Source of the DNA: Bacteroides sp.
GTDB taxonomy: Bacteria; Bacteroidota; Bacteroidia; Bacteroidales; Muribaculaceae
Direction: 5' to 3'
Length of the DNA: 64,000 bases
NCBI GenBank assembly: GCA_014802445.1
Contig: JAAVCF010000007.1
Span: 1 to 64,000 of the forward strand
Shown here: piece after piece, positions 1-8,192 of the stretch
Position numbering within the stretch: position 1 is the first letter of the stretch
How the letters are laid out: every line of letters begins with the position of its first letter
The notes under the pieces: generated by a model
Seen by the model: the letters and a program-made list of their open reading frames with translations, nothing else
What the model was told of the DNA's origin: nothing
The model's database searches: none
Made by a program: the position numbers and the translations under genes

Positions 1-864
1 AACTTCCTTCCTTCACCACAACAACGCTGGTGTACCCAGAAGATGAAACTTGCGGAGATGGAAAAGTTTGTAGGTGACACTCCGACTATTTCATATGTTG
101 GTATTCGAGGTGATGAAGATCGCGAAGGGTACGTATCAACTAAACCTAATATTCAAGCAATATTCCCATTTCGCAAAAATATCTGGAGCATTGATGTTAT
201 CCATAATGTTATTCACCAGAATAACATTGACCGGTTTACAGAGATATATCTTAATCTCGCACCAGAAGAACTAAAACATGAGTTGAAGAAGATATTGGAA
301 CATCCATTGACTAAGGATTTCTACTATGGCAAGAAAGCGAATGCTTTGATGGATCTTGATGTTAAACTATTCAACAAAGCTGTATTTGAGTTTCTCAAAG
401 GGACTGACTATCCAGTAGGCAAGTTGGATGAGTTTCCTCTAATCGACAACGATGATATTCTTGTGAGAGATGATATTTTCCGTATCCTTGAAGATAGTGG
501 TGTGGGCGTACCTGCATACTATAAACCCATCGAATTCGAGGTAGATGGAAAGGTTGGAACATATAATCGTAGCCGTTCAGGGTGTTACTTCTGTTTCTTT
601 CAGCAAAAGCTTGAATGGATATGGCTTTATGAACAGCATCCTGACCTTTTTGCCAAAGCAATGGAATTTGAAAAAGATGGCTACACGTGGAATCAAAACG
701 AAAGTCTGGCAGACCTAATCAAGCCCGAACGAGTACGTCAGATAAAACTTGACGCTATCAAAAAACAAGAGGCTAAACGACAGAAAGGATCTGGTAAACT
801 TGTTGATTTGTTTGGCGATCCGGAAGAAGATAACGAGGCGTTTTGCGCTAATTGCTTTATATAA
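1..864 (+). CDS. PAPS-reductase/DndC-like sulfur-transfer protein, 5' end missing
   Basis: The reading frame is open from base 1, so the true start lies to the left; 287 codons are visible. The visible part opens with a QRWCT motif (codons 25-36) and a TPTISYVGIRGDEDREG segment, both typical of the PAPS reductase/ATP-pyrophosphatase fold used by DndC and similar sulfur-modification enzymes. Further on is SGCYFC (cysteine codons at 583 and 592), followed by a Trp-rich stretch. The protein ends in FCANCFI, giving two more cysteines. A cluster of four cysteines would suit an Fe-S cluster or metal site, as DndC proteins carry, but this is inference. The stop is followed 2 nt later by the ATG of the helicase gene, so the two are co-transcribed. 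It could instead be a BREX type 4 BrxP-like protein, but no pglZ or brxL is seen nearby. Confidence 0.8.
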   Translation, partial: NFLPSPQQRWCTQKMKLAEMEKFVGDTPTISYVGIRGDEDREGYVSTKPNIQAIFPFRKNIWSIDVIHNVIHQNNIDRFTEIYLNLAPEELKHELKKILEHPLTKDFYYGKKANALMDLDVKLFNKAVFEFLKGTDYPVGKLDEFPLIDNDDILVRDDIFRILEDSGVGVPAYYKPIEFEVDGKVGTYNRSRSGCYFCFFQQKLEWIWLYEQHPDLFAKAMEFEKDGYTWNQNESLADLIKPERVRQIKLDAIKKQEAKRQKGSGKLVDLFGDPEEDNEAFCANCFI

Positions 865-866
865 CT

Positions 867-3140
867 ATGCTTAAAACCGATGTGACATGGCCTGAGTCAT
901 TCAGGTATCAAACGAACACGGAGTGGGAGCCAGTTGGTTTCTTCTCGGAGGCTCTGTGTAATGCAACGTCGTTTGACCTAATGCTCGGTTTTTTCTCTTC
1001 ATCTGCCATTAATGTACTATCATACGGTTTTGCATCATTTATTTATAATGGTGGCAAAATGAGAATGATTATCAATGATATTCTAAGCAGTGATGATGTT
1101 TCAGCCATCTCAATGGCTCATGACGGCAACGATTTGCCATTCTTTGATCTCAAGAATTTAGAACAACTGAGCTACACACTAAATAAGCGAGACAGGCATT
1201 TTTTTGAGTGTTTAGCGTGGCTTATACGTAACGACCGTATTGAGATTAAGATAGTGCGAATGGTAAACGGAAGCGGCATAGCACATACCAAATGCGGAAC
1301 GTTCAGTGATGGTATCAATCGAATTGGGTTTGAAGGATCTGTTAACTTCTCTCTTTCAGCATTCATGCACAATAAAGAGAGCCTTGGAGTTTACTGCGAC
1401 TGGAACGGTCCAGCAGATGTTGGTCGTATAAACGGTATTCAAAAGTCATTTGACCGAGCATTTAAGGGCGACGATGAGGACATCGAGTTTATTGATGCAA
1501 GCAAAATCAAAGGTTATATCACCGACCACAGTACGCTGAAAAACCTTTCGGAGTTACTTGAGAACGAGCGCGATCTGATAGAGAATACTGACAAGTCGAC
1601 GGTTTCGGCATCATTGCGTAAAGCATTGGAACGCACTAAAGAGAAAATCGAGGACGTGATTAAGAATATGAAGAAGCAGAATCAACTGAAAGATAATGCT
1701 CCTAGATTCCCATATCCTTCCGGCCCCCGAGAATATCAGCAGATAGCTTTTGAAAACTGGAAAGCTAACACTCAGAAAGGTCTATTTGCCATGGCAACCG
1801 GCACCGGCAAAACTATCACATCACTCAATTGCCTCCTAGAAATATATAAGAAGAGCGGCTATTACAAGGCCATAATACTGGTACCTACAATTACACTCGT
1901 CAATCAATGGGCAGAAGAGTGCCGTAAATTCAGATTCGGTCGCATAGTCAAGGTCTGCTCGAAGAACCCCAATTGGCGCAAAGAAATAGACGATATAGAG
2001 TTTTTCGAGTGCATGGATCCTACGGGAAAGAAAAACTCGTACATCATCATTAGCACATACGCTTCATATGCTCGCGAGAATGTGTTCAAGCGGCTAAACG
2101 TCTTTCCGAGAAAGCAGTTGCTACTTATAGCCGATGAGGCACATAATATGGGGGCAGGCAAAATAATGTCCCGACTCAAAGAGGTGCCGTATCTCCGGCG
2201 CATAGGTTTGTCCGCCACTCCTGAACGCCAGTATGACCAGAACGCTACAGGTAAGATTATGCGCTTTTTCGGTTGTGATAAGGAATACACCTACGAATAT
2301 TCTATGGCAGAAGCCATTGAGAACAAAGTATTGTGCCGCTATCGCTATTATCCTCATATAGTTAGGCTAACCACCGCCGAAATGGAAGAGTACCTTGAAA
2401 TATCGCGAAAGCTGGCTCAGTACTATATGTTTAACCAAGATGTGTTCCGCCCGAAAGACGACCCAGTGCTTACTGCCCTTCTGCTCAAACGCAAACGCAT
2501 TATACATAAAGCCGTCAACAAACAAGCAGTATTCAAGCAGATACTTGAGCAACGGCTTGCCGACCGAGGCAACATCAGTTATACCCTTGTGTATGTTCCT
2601 GAGGGTAACAAACCAGACGAAGATGCCGACATTTTCGAAGCAGCTGACGCACTGGACGAAGACCAGGAAAGCGAACACCTCATTGACAAGTACACGCAAA
2701 TTGTCCGTGATCTGAGCCCTACGACTACCGTAAAACAATTTATATCAGGCTCCACAGAACGCGATAGTATGCTTAGAGACTTTGCCTCTGGCAAACTGGA
2801 CGTATTGACATCTATGAAGTGTCTGGACGAAGGAGTTGATGTACCACGTAGCGAGTTAGCCATCTTTTGTGCTAGTACGGGCAATCCGCGACAGTTCATT
2901 CAGCGACGCGGCCGCATCCTGCGTATGCATCCCGATAAACATATTGCAGAGATACATGACCTTGTTGTAGCTCCCGAAATATGTGACTCGGAAGAGACCT
3001 ACAAAATGGAACGCAATATGCTGGCAAACGAACTTAAACGTGTATATAATTTCGCCTCGTTGTCGGAGAATCTTGACGACACAATCCGCGAAATGGAAGA
3101 AATTCTCAACCACTATAATCTCTCTATATTTAACGTATGA
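867..3140 (+). CDS. PLD-nuclease-like / DEAH helicase fusion protein
   Basis: A 757-residue protein if it starts at ATG 867, 2 nt after the previous stop; a TTG at 852 in the same frame is possible but less likely. The N-terminal part (about 1-200) looks like a phospholipase-D-type nuclease domain: His140-x-Lys142 with an Asp six residues later, then GSVN (157-160) and a downstream Asn-Lys-Glu. The rest is a superfamily 2 helicase: Walker A ATGTGKT around 310-316, DEAH at 423-426, SATP in motif III, and QRRGR at 679-683. Such PLD-helicase fusions act as DNA-translocating restriction effectors in several systems. Next to a DndC-like protein this is a plausible restriction subunit (inference). 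It overlaps the next gene by ATGA. Confidence 0.85.
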   Translation: MLKTDVTWPESFRYQTNTEWEPVGFFSEALCNATSFDLMLGFFSSSAINVLSYGFASFIYNGGKMRMIINDILSSDDVSAISMAHDGNDLPFFDLKNLEQLSYTLNKRDRHFFECLAWLIRNDRIEIKIVRMVNGSGIAHTKCGTFSDGINRIGFEGSVNFSLSAFMHNKESLGVYCDWNGPADVGRINGIQKSFDRAFKGDDEDIEFIDASKIKGYITDHSTLKNLSELLENERDLIENTDKSTVSASLRKALERTKEKIEDVIKNMKKQNQLKDNAPRFPYPSGPREYQQIAFENWKANTQKGLFAMATGTGKTITSLNCLLEIYKKSGYYKAIILVPTITLVNQWAEECRKFRFGRIVKVCSKNPNWRKEIDDIEFFECMDPTGKKNSYIIISTYASYARENVFKRLNVFPRKQLLLIADEAHNMGAGKIMSRLKEVPYLRRIGLSATPERQYDQNATGKIMRFFGCDKEYTYEYSMAEAIENKVLCRYRYYPHIVRLTTAEMEEYLEISRKLAQYYMFNQDVFRPKDDPVLTALLLKRKRIIHKAVNKQAVFKQILEQRLADRGNISYTLVYVPEGNKPDEDADIFEAADALDEDQESEHLIDKYTQIVRDLSPTTTVKQFISGSTERDSMLRDFASGKLDVLTSMKCLDEGVDVPRSELAIFCASTGNPRQFIQRRGRILRMHPDKHIAEIHDLVVAPEICDSEETYKMERNMLANELKRVYNFASLSENLDDTIREMEEILNHYNLSIFNV

Positions 3141-3370
3141 CAGGATTCAAAACAAACAAAGACAAGATGCTGTCGGCAGTGTTGCTGAACAAGCATCTTA
3201 TGGAGTCTGGAGGTTACGAAGAGAAGGACTTTGCGTCATTTGACCAAGCTCTTGTCTCAGAGAACCCTGTTGTCAGGACGGTGGCACGTATTATCCAAGG
3301 CCACTCTTCAGGCAATTCTACCAAGAGCATTTACAATGAAATAACCGATTATCTTAAGAAAAAGGCATGA
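3137..3370 (+). CDS. Small orphan protein of the PAPS-reductase cassette
   Basis: A 77-residue, soluble, mostly helical-looking protein with no signal peptide, membrane segment or motif that I recognise. It is almost certainly real: it starts in an ATGA overlap with the helicase gene and ends in a second ATGA overlap with the ATPase gene, so it is translationally coupled on both sides. Its size suggests a small subunit or adaptor of the helicase/ATPase complex, perhaps in the role that small DndE plays in classic Dnd systems. I see no sequence similarity to DndE that I could defend. Confidence 0.65.
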   Translation: MTGFKTNKDKMLSAVLLNKHLMESGGYEEKDFASFDQALVSENPVVRTVARIIQGHSSGNSTKSIYNEITDYLKKKA

Positions 3371-5526
3371 TAATCAAAAGTCTAAATATGAATAACTTCC
3401 GTAGCTACTACGGTGAGAATAAGTTCGACTTCACGGACGGACTTACACTCATCATAGGCGACAATGGCGACGGCAAGACCACTTTCTTTGATGCCATCAA
3501 ATGGCTGCTCGATCCGGCTCTCGAAAAGGCAGACATAAACTTCATTTCCGAAATGCGAAAATCAGAGCTTGAAGTCGGTGAGGTCGAGACGGTGTCGGTA
3601 TCAATGATTTTCGACCACGATGGAGAAAAGATGATTGAAAAGTCTTTCATCGTTGAGCGCCAGAGCGAGGACAAGTTTATTACTCGCAGTTTCTCGTTCA
3701 AGGGATATGAAACGGAAGACTCCGAGCGCTTTCAAGTGACGGGAAAATCTCTCATCGTTAGATGTTTCGACTCTTTCATCCAACGCTATAGTATGTTTAA
3801 GGGTGAAAGCACCCTTAACGTCTTCGATGATCCCGATGCATTGAAAATGCTGGTTGACAAGCTGTCTGATATCCGCGAGTTTGATGAGTATGTCGAAATG
3901 ACTCAGGAGTTTGAAGCCAAATCTGGCACTGCCTATGAAAAAGAGTGCAAGAACGACAAGAAAACAGAGCGTGAGGCCAAGGAGCTTGAACGGCGGAAGG
4001 AAGATGTGAATGTTCGAATCAGTAACATCCGCAGAGATATTCGAGATACTGAGAAAAGTGCCGACCTGTTCACATCTAAAATTGAGGTTCTCGAAAAGAA
4101 TCAGGAAGCCAGTGAACGTTATCAAGAACTGAAGAAGCTTATTGAGTCACGTGAGGAAGATGTACGTAAACTTCGCGGGCGTATCGCTGCCCAGAACTTC
4201 AATATTAATCTGCTGGACAAACTTTGGATTCTTGCCCCATTCCCAAGCGTGCTCGAAGAGTTCAGAGCAAAGGCATCGGCTTTCAGTAAGGAGAAACGCA
4301 AGCAAAATGACACGTTCATAGCCCAAAAGGCCAAGGAGGAAGGTCGCAAAGAGGCTCTCGATGAAATATCTTCCTTGGCCAATGGAGTAGCCCGTCTTCC
4401 GTGGTATCTTCCTGACCAGGAAACCATGCAGGAGATGATCGATGATGAGATCTGCAAGGTGTGTGGTCGTCCAGCCCCAAAGGGTACCGATGCATACGAC
4501 TTCATGGTGGCCAAACTGAATGAGTTCAGGAAACATCTTGATGCCAAGAAAAAGGCTCAGGAACAGAAATCGGAAGAGCATGAACTATTTGTAAACCGAT
4601 ATATCGAACAGATGCACAATCTCAGCATCTCGCTCGGCGGTAGCAAAGCACAAGACGTTTCTGAATTAGCGGGCGTCATCCAAGACCAACTTGACCTGCT
4701 TGAAACTTTCAAACGAGAATTGAATACAGCTGAAGAGAAGCTTCAAGACGCAATCGATGACAAAGCCCGTCTTCTAATCCAAGTAGAAGGTGTGACAGAG
4801 GAGCAACTCGATCTTGATTTCCATAACCTCAAAGGGTACTTTGAGCAGAAAGGGAAGGCTGAAAAAAAGCTCGTGACGCTAAGAGAGGAGCTGACTCGTG
4901 CGACGGAAGACAAGAAGGAAATTGAGCGTCTTTACGACAATCTGAACCCAGGCGGAAGCATGGCCAAGGTTTATCAGCGTGTTCATGTGGTACTAAGAGA
5001 CATCGCCAAGGCGTTCCAAGAATCAAAGGAACTCAACCTTACCCGTTTTTTGAACGAAATCGAAGAACTTGCTAACAAATACCTCAGTCGCCTCAATACC
5101 GGCGACTTCCATGGTATCATTCGACTTGTGCGCACGAGTCAAGACTCCACTGAGATAAGATTGCTGAGCGCCAATGGTCGAGCTATCACCGACCCGTCCG
5201 GTTCGCAACTTACTACCATGTATATGTCTGTACTGTTCGCCATATCTGATCTGACGAGCAACAAGCGCGACGAGGATTATCCTTTAATATTCGATGCACC
5301 GACTTCTTCGTTTGGAGGAATGAAGGAAAGTGGTTTCTACAACATCATCGATGCCCTTGAAAAACAGTGCATCATTGTCACCAAGGATTTCCTCGATGAC
5401 CATGGCCGTATTGATGAGAAGAAAATCGATCAGCTCTCTTGCACAGTCTATCGCATCAAGAAAGAGGCCGGCTTCAATCAGGACGACCTATCAACAATAC
5501 GCACCGTAATAATCCCAATCAAATAA
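3367..5526 (+). CDS. Rad50/SMC-type ATPase, DndD-like
   Basis: A 719-residue SMC-family ATPase. Walker A (GDNGDGKTT) is at 31-39, right after an N-terminal strand with NFRSYYG. Long charged coiled-coil arms flank a central Cys363-x-x-Cys366 zinc-hook motif. A degenerate signature (SGSQ, 611-614) and Walker B (LIFDAP, Asp643) lie near the C-terminus. Length, single zinc hook and position next to a PAPS-reductase-like gene all fit DndD, the ATPase of DNA phosphorothioation, which is thought to act with DndC. It could also be a Rad50-like ATPase of another defence family. Its start overlaps the 77-residue gene by ATGA, and the following gene starts 1 nt after its stop. Confidence 0.85.
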   Translation: MIIKSLNMNNFRSYYGENKFDFTDGLTLIIGDNGDGKTTFFDAIKWLLDPALEKADINFISEMRKSELEVGEVETVSVSMIFDHDGEKMIEKSFIVERQSEDKFITRSFSFKGYETEDSERFQVTGKSLIVRCFDSFIQRYSMFKGESTLNVFDDPDALKMLVDKLSDIREFDEYVEMTQEFEAKSGTAYEKECKNDKKTEREAKELERRKEDVNVRISNIRRDIRDTEKSADLFTSKIEVLEKNQEASERYQELKKLIESREEDVRKLRGRIAAQNFNINLLDKLWILAPFPSVLEEFRAKASAFSKEKRKQNDTFIAQKAKEEGRKEALDEISSLANGVARLPWYLPDQETMQEMIDDEICKVCGRPAPKGTDAYDFMVAKLNEFRKHLDAKKKAQEQKSEEHELFVNRYIEQMHNLSISLGGSKAQDVSELAGVIQDQLDLLETFKRELNTAEEKLQDAIDDKARLLIQVEGVTEEQLDLDFHNLKGYFEQKGKAEKKLVTLREELTRATEDKKEIERLYDNLNPGGSMAKVYQRVHVVLRDIAKAFQESKELNLTRFLNEIEELANKYLSRLNTGDFHGIIRLVRTSQDSTEIRLLSANGRAITDPSGSQLTTMYMSVLFAISDLTSNKRDEDYPLIFDAPTSSFGGMKESGFYNIIDALEKQCIIVTKDFLDDHGRIDEKKIDQLSCTVYRIKKEAGFNQDDLSTIRTVIIPIK

Positions 5527-5527
5527 T

Positions 5528-6115
5528 ATGGAAAAACTATATGACCTTTGGGCAAAACGCAACCCTGAATGGGAGCGCCGTTTTGAAGACCCTATCTTCA
5601 AAACTTTCGCCGACTACGGCAAAGGTAATACTTCTCTATCAGAGAACCGTGGCAAAGTTTTCGGTGCAGGATACGAAGTATTCATCATCGCTTTCTTCAT
5701 CGGTCTTTACTTCAATCAGACACGTAAACTGACCGAGGACAAGGAGGAACGCAAGACATGCGGACAGGCCATTCAATATTGGGGCAATATCGAAACCCGT
5801 GGCATCCGACAGACTTATGGTGTCATTCGTGAATACATATTTGCCGCATTAATAGCCAAAACTGATGTTGATCTAATCTCTCTTGATAAAGGAGACCCTA
5901 AGGTAACACCACGAAAAGTTGTTGATGCTCTAATTGAAAAAATGGAAGAGTATGCCAACTACGGCCTCTATTATATGGAGGAAAAAATGATTGACAATCC
6001 TGATTATTTCTTTCGAGATAAGGCTTTTCTTCGCACATTCCTTCAGTTTATTACTACTGAGCCGACAGAAGAAACCGATTCAAGTGAGGATGAAGATTTG
6101 CCAGAAGAGTTATAG
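5528..6115 (+). CDS. Unrecognised 195-residue protein closing the cassette
   Basis: The start lies 1 nt after the ATPase stop, so it belongs to the same operon. The protein is soluble in composition, with one hydrophobic stretch (about residues 45-62, GAGYEVFIIAFFIGLY) too polar at its edges to be a certain membrane helix, and a very acidic C-terminus. I do not recognise the family. In outline (a GAGY-type segment, then a helical body) it recalls the small accessory proteins found beside dnd genes, but this is a weak impression. A role as accessory or specificity subunit of the preceding enzymes is inferred only from the operon. Confidence 0.7.
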   Translation: MEKLYDLWAKRNPEWERRFEDPIFKTFADYGKGNTSLSENRGKVFGAGYEVFIIAFFIGLYFNQTRKLTEDKEERKTCGQAIQYWGNIETRGIRQTYGVIREYIFAALIAKTDVDLISLDKGDPKVTPRKVVDALIEKMEEYANYGLYYMEEKMIDNPDYFFRDKAFLRTFLQFITTEPTEETDSSEDEDLPEEL

Positions 6116-6232
6116 TATCCATCAAACTTAGTCAAAGAATATTGTAGAAATCTACCTGTTAACTATAGGACACAGTTAAATGGTCTTGGTAGATATCAGT
6201 ACTATGGTTCGAATGAATATATCTATTACTGT

Positions 6233-6260
6233 AGCGTGAGTTTTGTATAAGACTCACGCT
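6233..6260. terminator. Bidirectional terminator hairpin
   Basis: A perfect 9-bp inverted repeat (AGCGTGAGT, then ACTCACGCT) with a 10-base loop lies between the convergent cassette (plus) and the two-gene minus-strand operon. The flanks are A/T-rich but not a clean T-run. The rest of 6116-6279 shows no gene. Confidence 0.6.
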
Positions 6261-6279
6261 CGTGCTATTTATAACTACG

Positions 6280-7101
6280 CTATATGGTTGTGACAGAATT
6301 AGCCAACCTCTTTTCTCCGTCGATCTCAGTCGTATAATACCTTTGATTAAAGCAATTTAACAGGATTGTTAATTCTTTCTCTGTGGAGATGTTAAATTTC
6401 CCATCTTGAAATACCACTTCATGGACATACGCTTGGAGATAGGAGGGCAATTGCATTTTCTGCTCTTCAGAAAAGTTAGCATATTTCTCCATCGCCGCCT
6501 TAATACGCCTCCTATTAGCCGTTTTGACATCATTAACAGTATAGTTGTTGGCGACATTAAATATATCCAGTTTTAGGAAAGAATCTGTCTCAGCATCAGT
6601 AGACTCATTATAGAGCTCATAAATTCCGTCAAAGATAGTAGTAATAGCTGAAAGACGTTTAAAATATAAAATATCATCGGTCTTATTATAATAAGCGTCA
6701 GCTACCTCGTTTATAACAAGAGTATAGTCAATGTTAAGTAACTGAGGTTCATCATTCAGAGAAAGGTTAACCAATTTTTTTCTCAGAACCATACTTTTAA
6801 CAAGCTTCTGAACACAGACATACTGATCTTGAACAACTGTAATGTATTCAATTTTGGGATAAAGATCACGCGGGAGAGAACTATATGCGGTGGCATCAAA
6901 TGCTTCGATAAAAAAATTGTGACAATAATTTTTATTACTAAAGTTTTCTATTTTAAACCATTCATCCGATTCTAATTTATAGTCGTCTTGATAACTTCGT
7001 GAATTATCAAAGGACGGTATTTGATAAACATCGTCTTCCTGGCTTAATACAATATAGTAAGCCTTTGTTCTGCCAGATGTTTTTGCGAGTAGATAGTTCA
7101 T
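6280..7101 (-). CDS. KwaB-like protein (DUF4868-type), probable Kiwa component
   Basis: A 273-residue soluble protein from an A+T-rich minus-strand pair. No catalytic motif is obvious. The C-terminal third (a basic helix with KTANRRRIKAAMEKY, then a segment FNISTEKELTILLNCFNQRYYTTEI) resembles, from memory, the end of DUF4868 proteins such as KwaB, the DNA-associated partner in the Kiwa anti-phage system. It is slightly shorter than the roughly 315 residues usual for KwaB. The gene starts 12 nt after a small multi-pass membrane protein gene, the same order as kwaA-kwaB. Assignment rests on fold-like pattern and context, not on a search, so it is tentative. Confidence 0.5.
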   Translation of the reverse strand: MNYLLAKTSGRTKAYYIVLSQEDDVYQIPSFDNSRSYQDDYKLESDEWFKIENFSNKNYCHNFFIEAFDATAYSSLPRDLYPKIEYITVVQDQYVCVQKLVKSMVLRKKLVNLSLNDEPQLLNIDYTLVINEVADAYYNKTDDILYFKRLSAITTIFDGIYELYNESTDAETDSFLKLDIFNVANNYTVNDVKTANRRRIKAAMEKYANFSEEQKMQLPSYLQAYVHEVVFQDGKFNISTEKELTILLNCFNQRYYTTEIDGEKRLANSVTTI

Positions 7102-7113
7102 AACGAAATAGAT

Positions 7114-7692
7114 TTAAATTTCGACATATGTATAGTCGTTTATACGAAATAACTTTTCAAAGTCGTGCGTTTCCGATAGAAGTATGCGTCTTTTGGTCAT
7201 AAGTAATATTTTCTGTTTTCTTGAATTTGTGATAAAGAAAAAACGATAGCCCAAAAGATAAAAAGCAGGGTTGAATAGATATATTTGCGCAGTAAAACAT
7301 ATTGCAATGAGTATTCCGTAGCAGAATAGTAATTCCATAGAGCCACCAACGCTTAACCCAATAAAGATATAAGCTAAATAAGTCGGAAGAAATATTCCAT
7401 CTGCGGACTCAATACTTTGGATATTAGCAGATTTGAGATTACTTTTGGGAAACTTGGGGAACAACAACGCAGAAGCCCATGTGATTAACAGGCAAAAAAT
7501 GCAATATGTAGAATACGATAACCAGTTCGGACAATCATTAAGTATGCCCCAATTGGTTATAGATCCAATGGAAACATGATGGTTGATTAGATAAATCGCA
7601 ACTAACAATAGTAATGATATTGATGTAAAAATCAAATTATAAAGGCAACGCATATTTTTAAGTTTTGTATTCTTAAGAATAGCAAAAAGCAT
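7114..7692 (-). CDS. KwaA-like four-TM membrane protein, probable Kiwa component
   Basis: A 192-residue protein with four predicted membrane segments (roughly 18-40, 60-80, 102-120 and 123-150) and a short basic cytoplasmic tail. The last membrane part runs into FNPAFYLLGYRFFF and later LLMTKRRI, a pattern I associate with KwaA, the membrane sensor of Kiwa. It is the first gene of a two-gene operon with the 273-residue protein downstream. The start could be ATG at 7692 or an internal ATG at about 7651 (MRCLYNL). A+T content is higher than in any neighbour, which suggests recent acquisition. If the Kiwa reading is wrong, it is simply an unknown inner-membrane protein. Confidence 0.5.
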   Translation of the reverse strand: MLFAILKNTKLKNMRCLYNLIFTSISLLLLVAIYLINHHVSIGSITNWGILNDCPNWLSYSTYCIFCLLITWASALLFPKFPKSNLKSANIQSIESADGIFLPTYLAYIFIGLSVGGSMELLFCYGILIAICFTAQIYLFNPAFYLLGYRFFFITNSRKQKILLMTKRRILLSETHDFEKLFRINDYTYVEI

Positions 7693-7747
7693 GCCAGTAT
7701 CAGTGCCAAGATGTTAATATTTGCAAATTCCGCTGAGTTTGTTGTAA

Positions 7748-7999
7748 TTCAATGGGAATAAATGCTTCGAATACACAGGAGCACACTATGTGCAGCAACT
7801 TGACAATATCCTTTCATCAACCGGCGAGGTTTTGCTCAATGGTCCCGGTTCAGTAAGCCATCAGCAAGCTATGGAAAAAGTCGAACAGGAATACCGCCTG
7901 TTCCAAGTGCGGGAACTCTCTCCCGTGGAACGAGCCTACCTCGAAACAATAAAAACCATAAATGCAAAAGCCAAGGGAAAAGGCTCTGAAAAAGAGTGA
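7748..7999 (+). pseudogene. C-terminal remnant of a RhuM-family protein
   Basis: An open frame from 7748 (after an in-frame TAA at 7745) to 7999 encodes about 83 residues. These contain LDNILSSTGEVLL, GSVSHQQAMEKVEQEY and LSPVERAYLETIK, which match the C-terminal end of RhuM-type proteins as I know them from Bacteroidetes. The family is normally over 300 residues, so only the last quarter is left, with no proper start codon beyond a chance GTG at 7790. RhuM genes commonly sit in restriction-modification islands, which fits the setting. The upstream part appears to have been lost when the flanking Kiwa-like genes or the island boundary formed. Confidence 0.6.
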
Positions 8000-8057
8000 A
8001 CGGCGGACTTGCGGGCGGAGCTTTTGCACGTAATATGCACGTAAAAATAAAAAGAAA

Positions 8058-8092
8058 CGAGATAACCACTGGATATTCAATGAGTTATCTCG
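8058..8092 (-). terminator. Terminator of tRNA-Leu
   Basis: Read on the minus strand, a perfect 9-bp stem (CGAGATAAC / GTTATCTCG) with a 17-base loop begins about 10 nt past the tRNA 3' end and is followed by a T-rich run (TTTCTTTTTATTTTT). This is a good intrinsic terminator for the tRNA transcript. Confidence 0.75.
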
Positions 8093-8101
8093 CTTTATTT
8101 G

Positions 8102-8182
8102 TGCCCAGAACAGGACTCGAACCTGCACGTCTCTCAACACTCGCACCTGAAACGAGCGCGTCTACCATTCCGCCACCTGGGC
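8102..8182 (-). tRNA. tRNA-Leu (anticodon CAG)
   Basis: An 81-nt class II tRNA on the minus strand. The acceptor GCCCAGG pairs with TCTGGGC, the anticodon stem-loop is CTCGT-TTCAGGT-GCGAG, and the anticodon CAG reads CUG. A long variable arm (TGTTGAGAGACGT) and T-arm GCAGG-TTCGAGT-CCTGT follow. The discriminator is A at 8102; CCA is not encoded. A canonical promoter lies just upstream, and the 3' end faces the island. Confidence 0.95.
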
Positions 8183-8192
8183 TTTTGCGATG

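Larger units (their letters stand above)
1..8101. mobile_element. Defence-type genomic island next to tRNA-Leu
   Basis: The first 8.1 kb is visibly richer in A and T than the rest of the window, most strongly at 6100-7750. It carries only defence-like or unrecognised genes plus a broken RhuM-type gene. It stops at the 3' end of a tRNA-Leu gene, the usual target side for tyrosine-recombinase islands. To the right lies a conserved housekeeping operon. No integrase and no second copy of the tRNA end is visible, because the island continues beyond the left edge. That it is a transferred island is inference from composition, content and position. Confidence 0.6.

Noticed and set aside
1..864. BREX type 4 BrxP
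   Set aside because: BREX 4 would need pglZ, brxC and brxL; the neighbours are a PLD-helicase and a Rad50-like ATPase instead.
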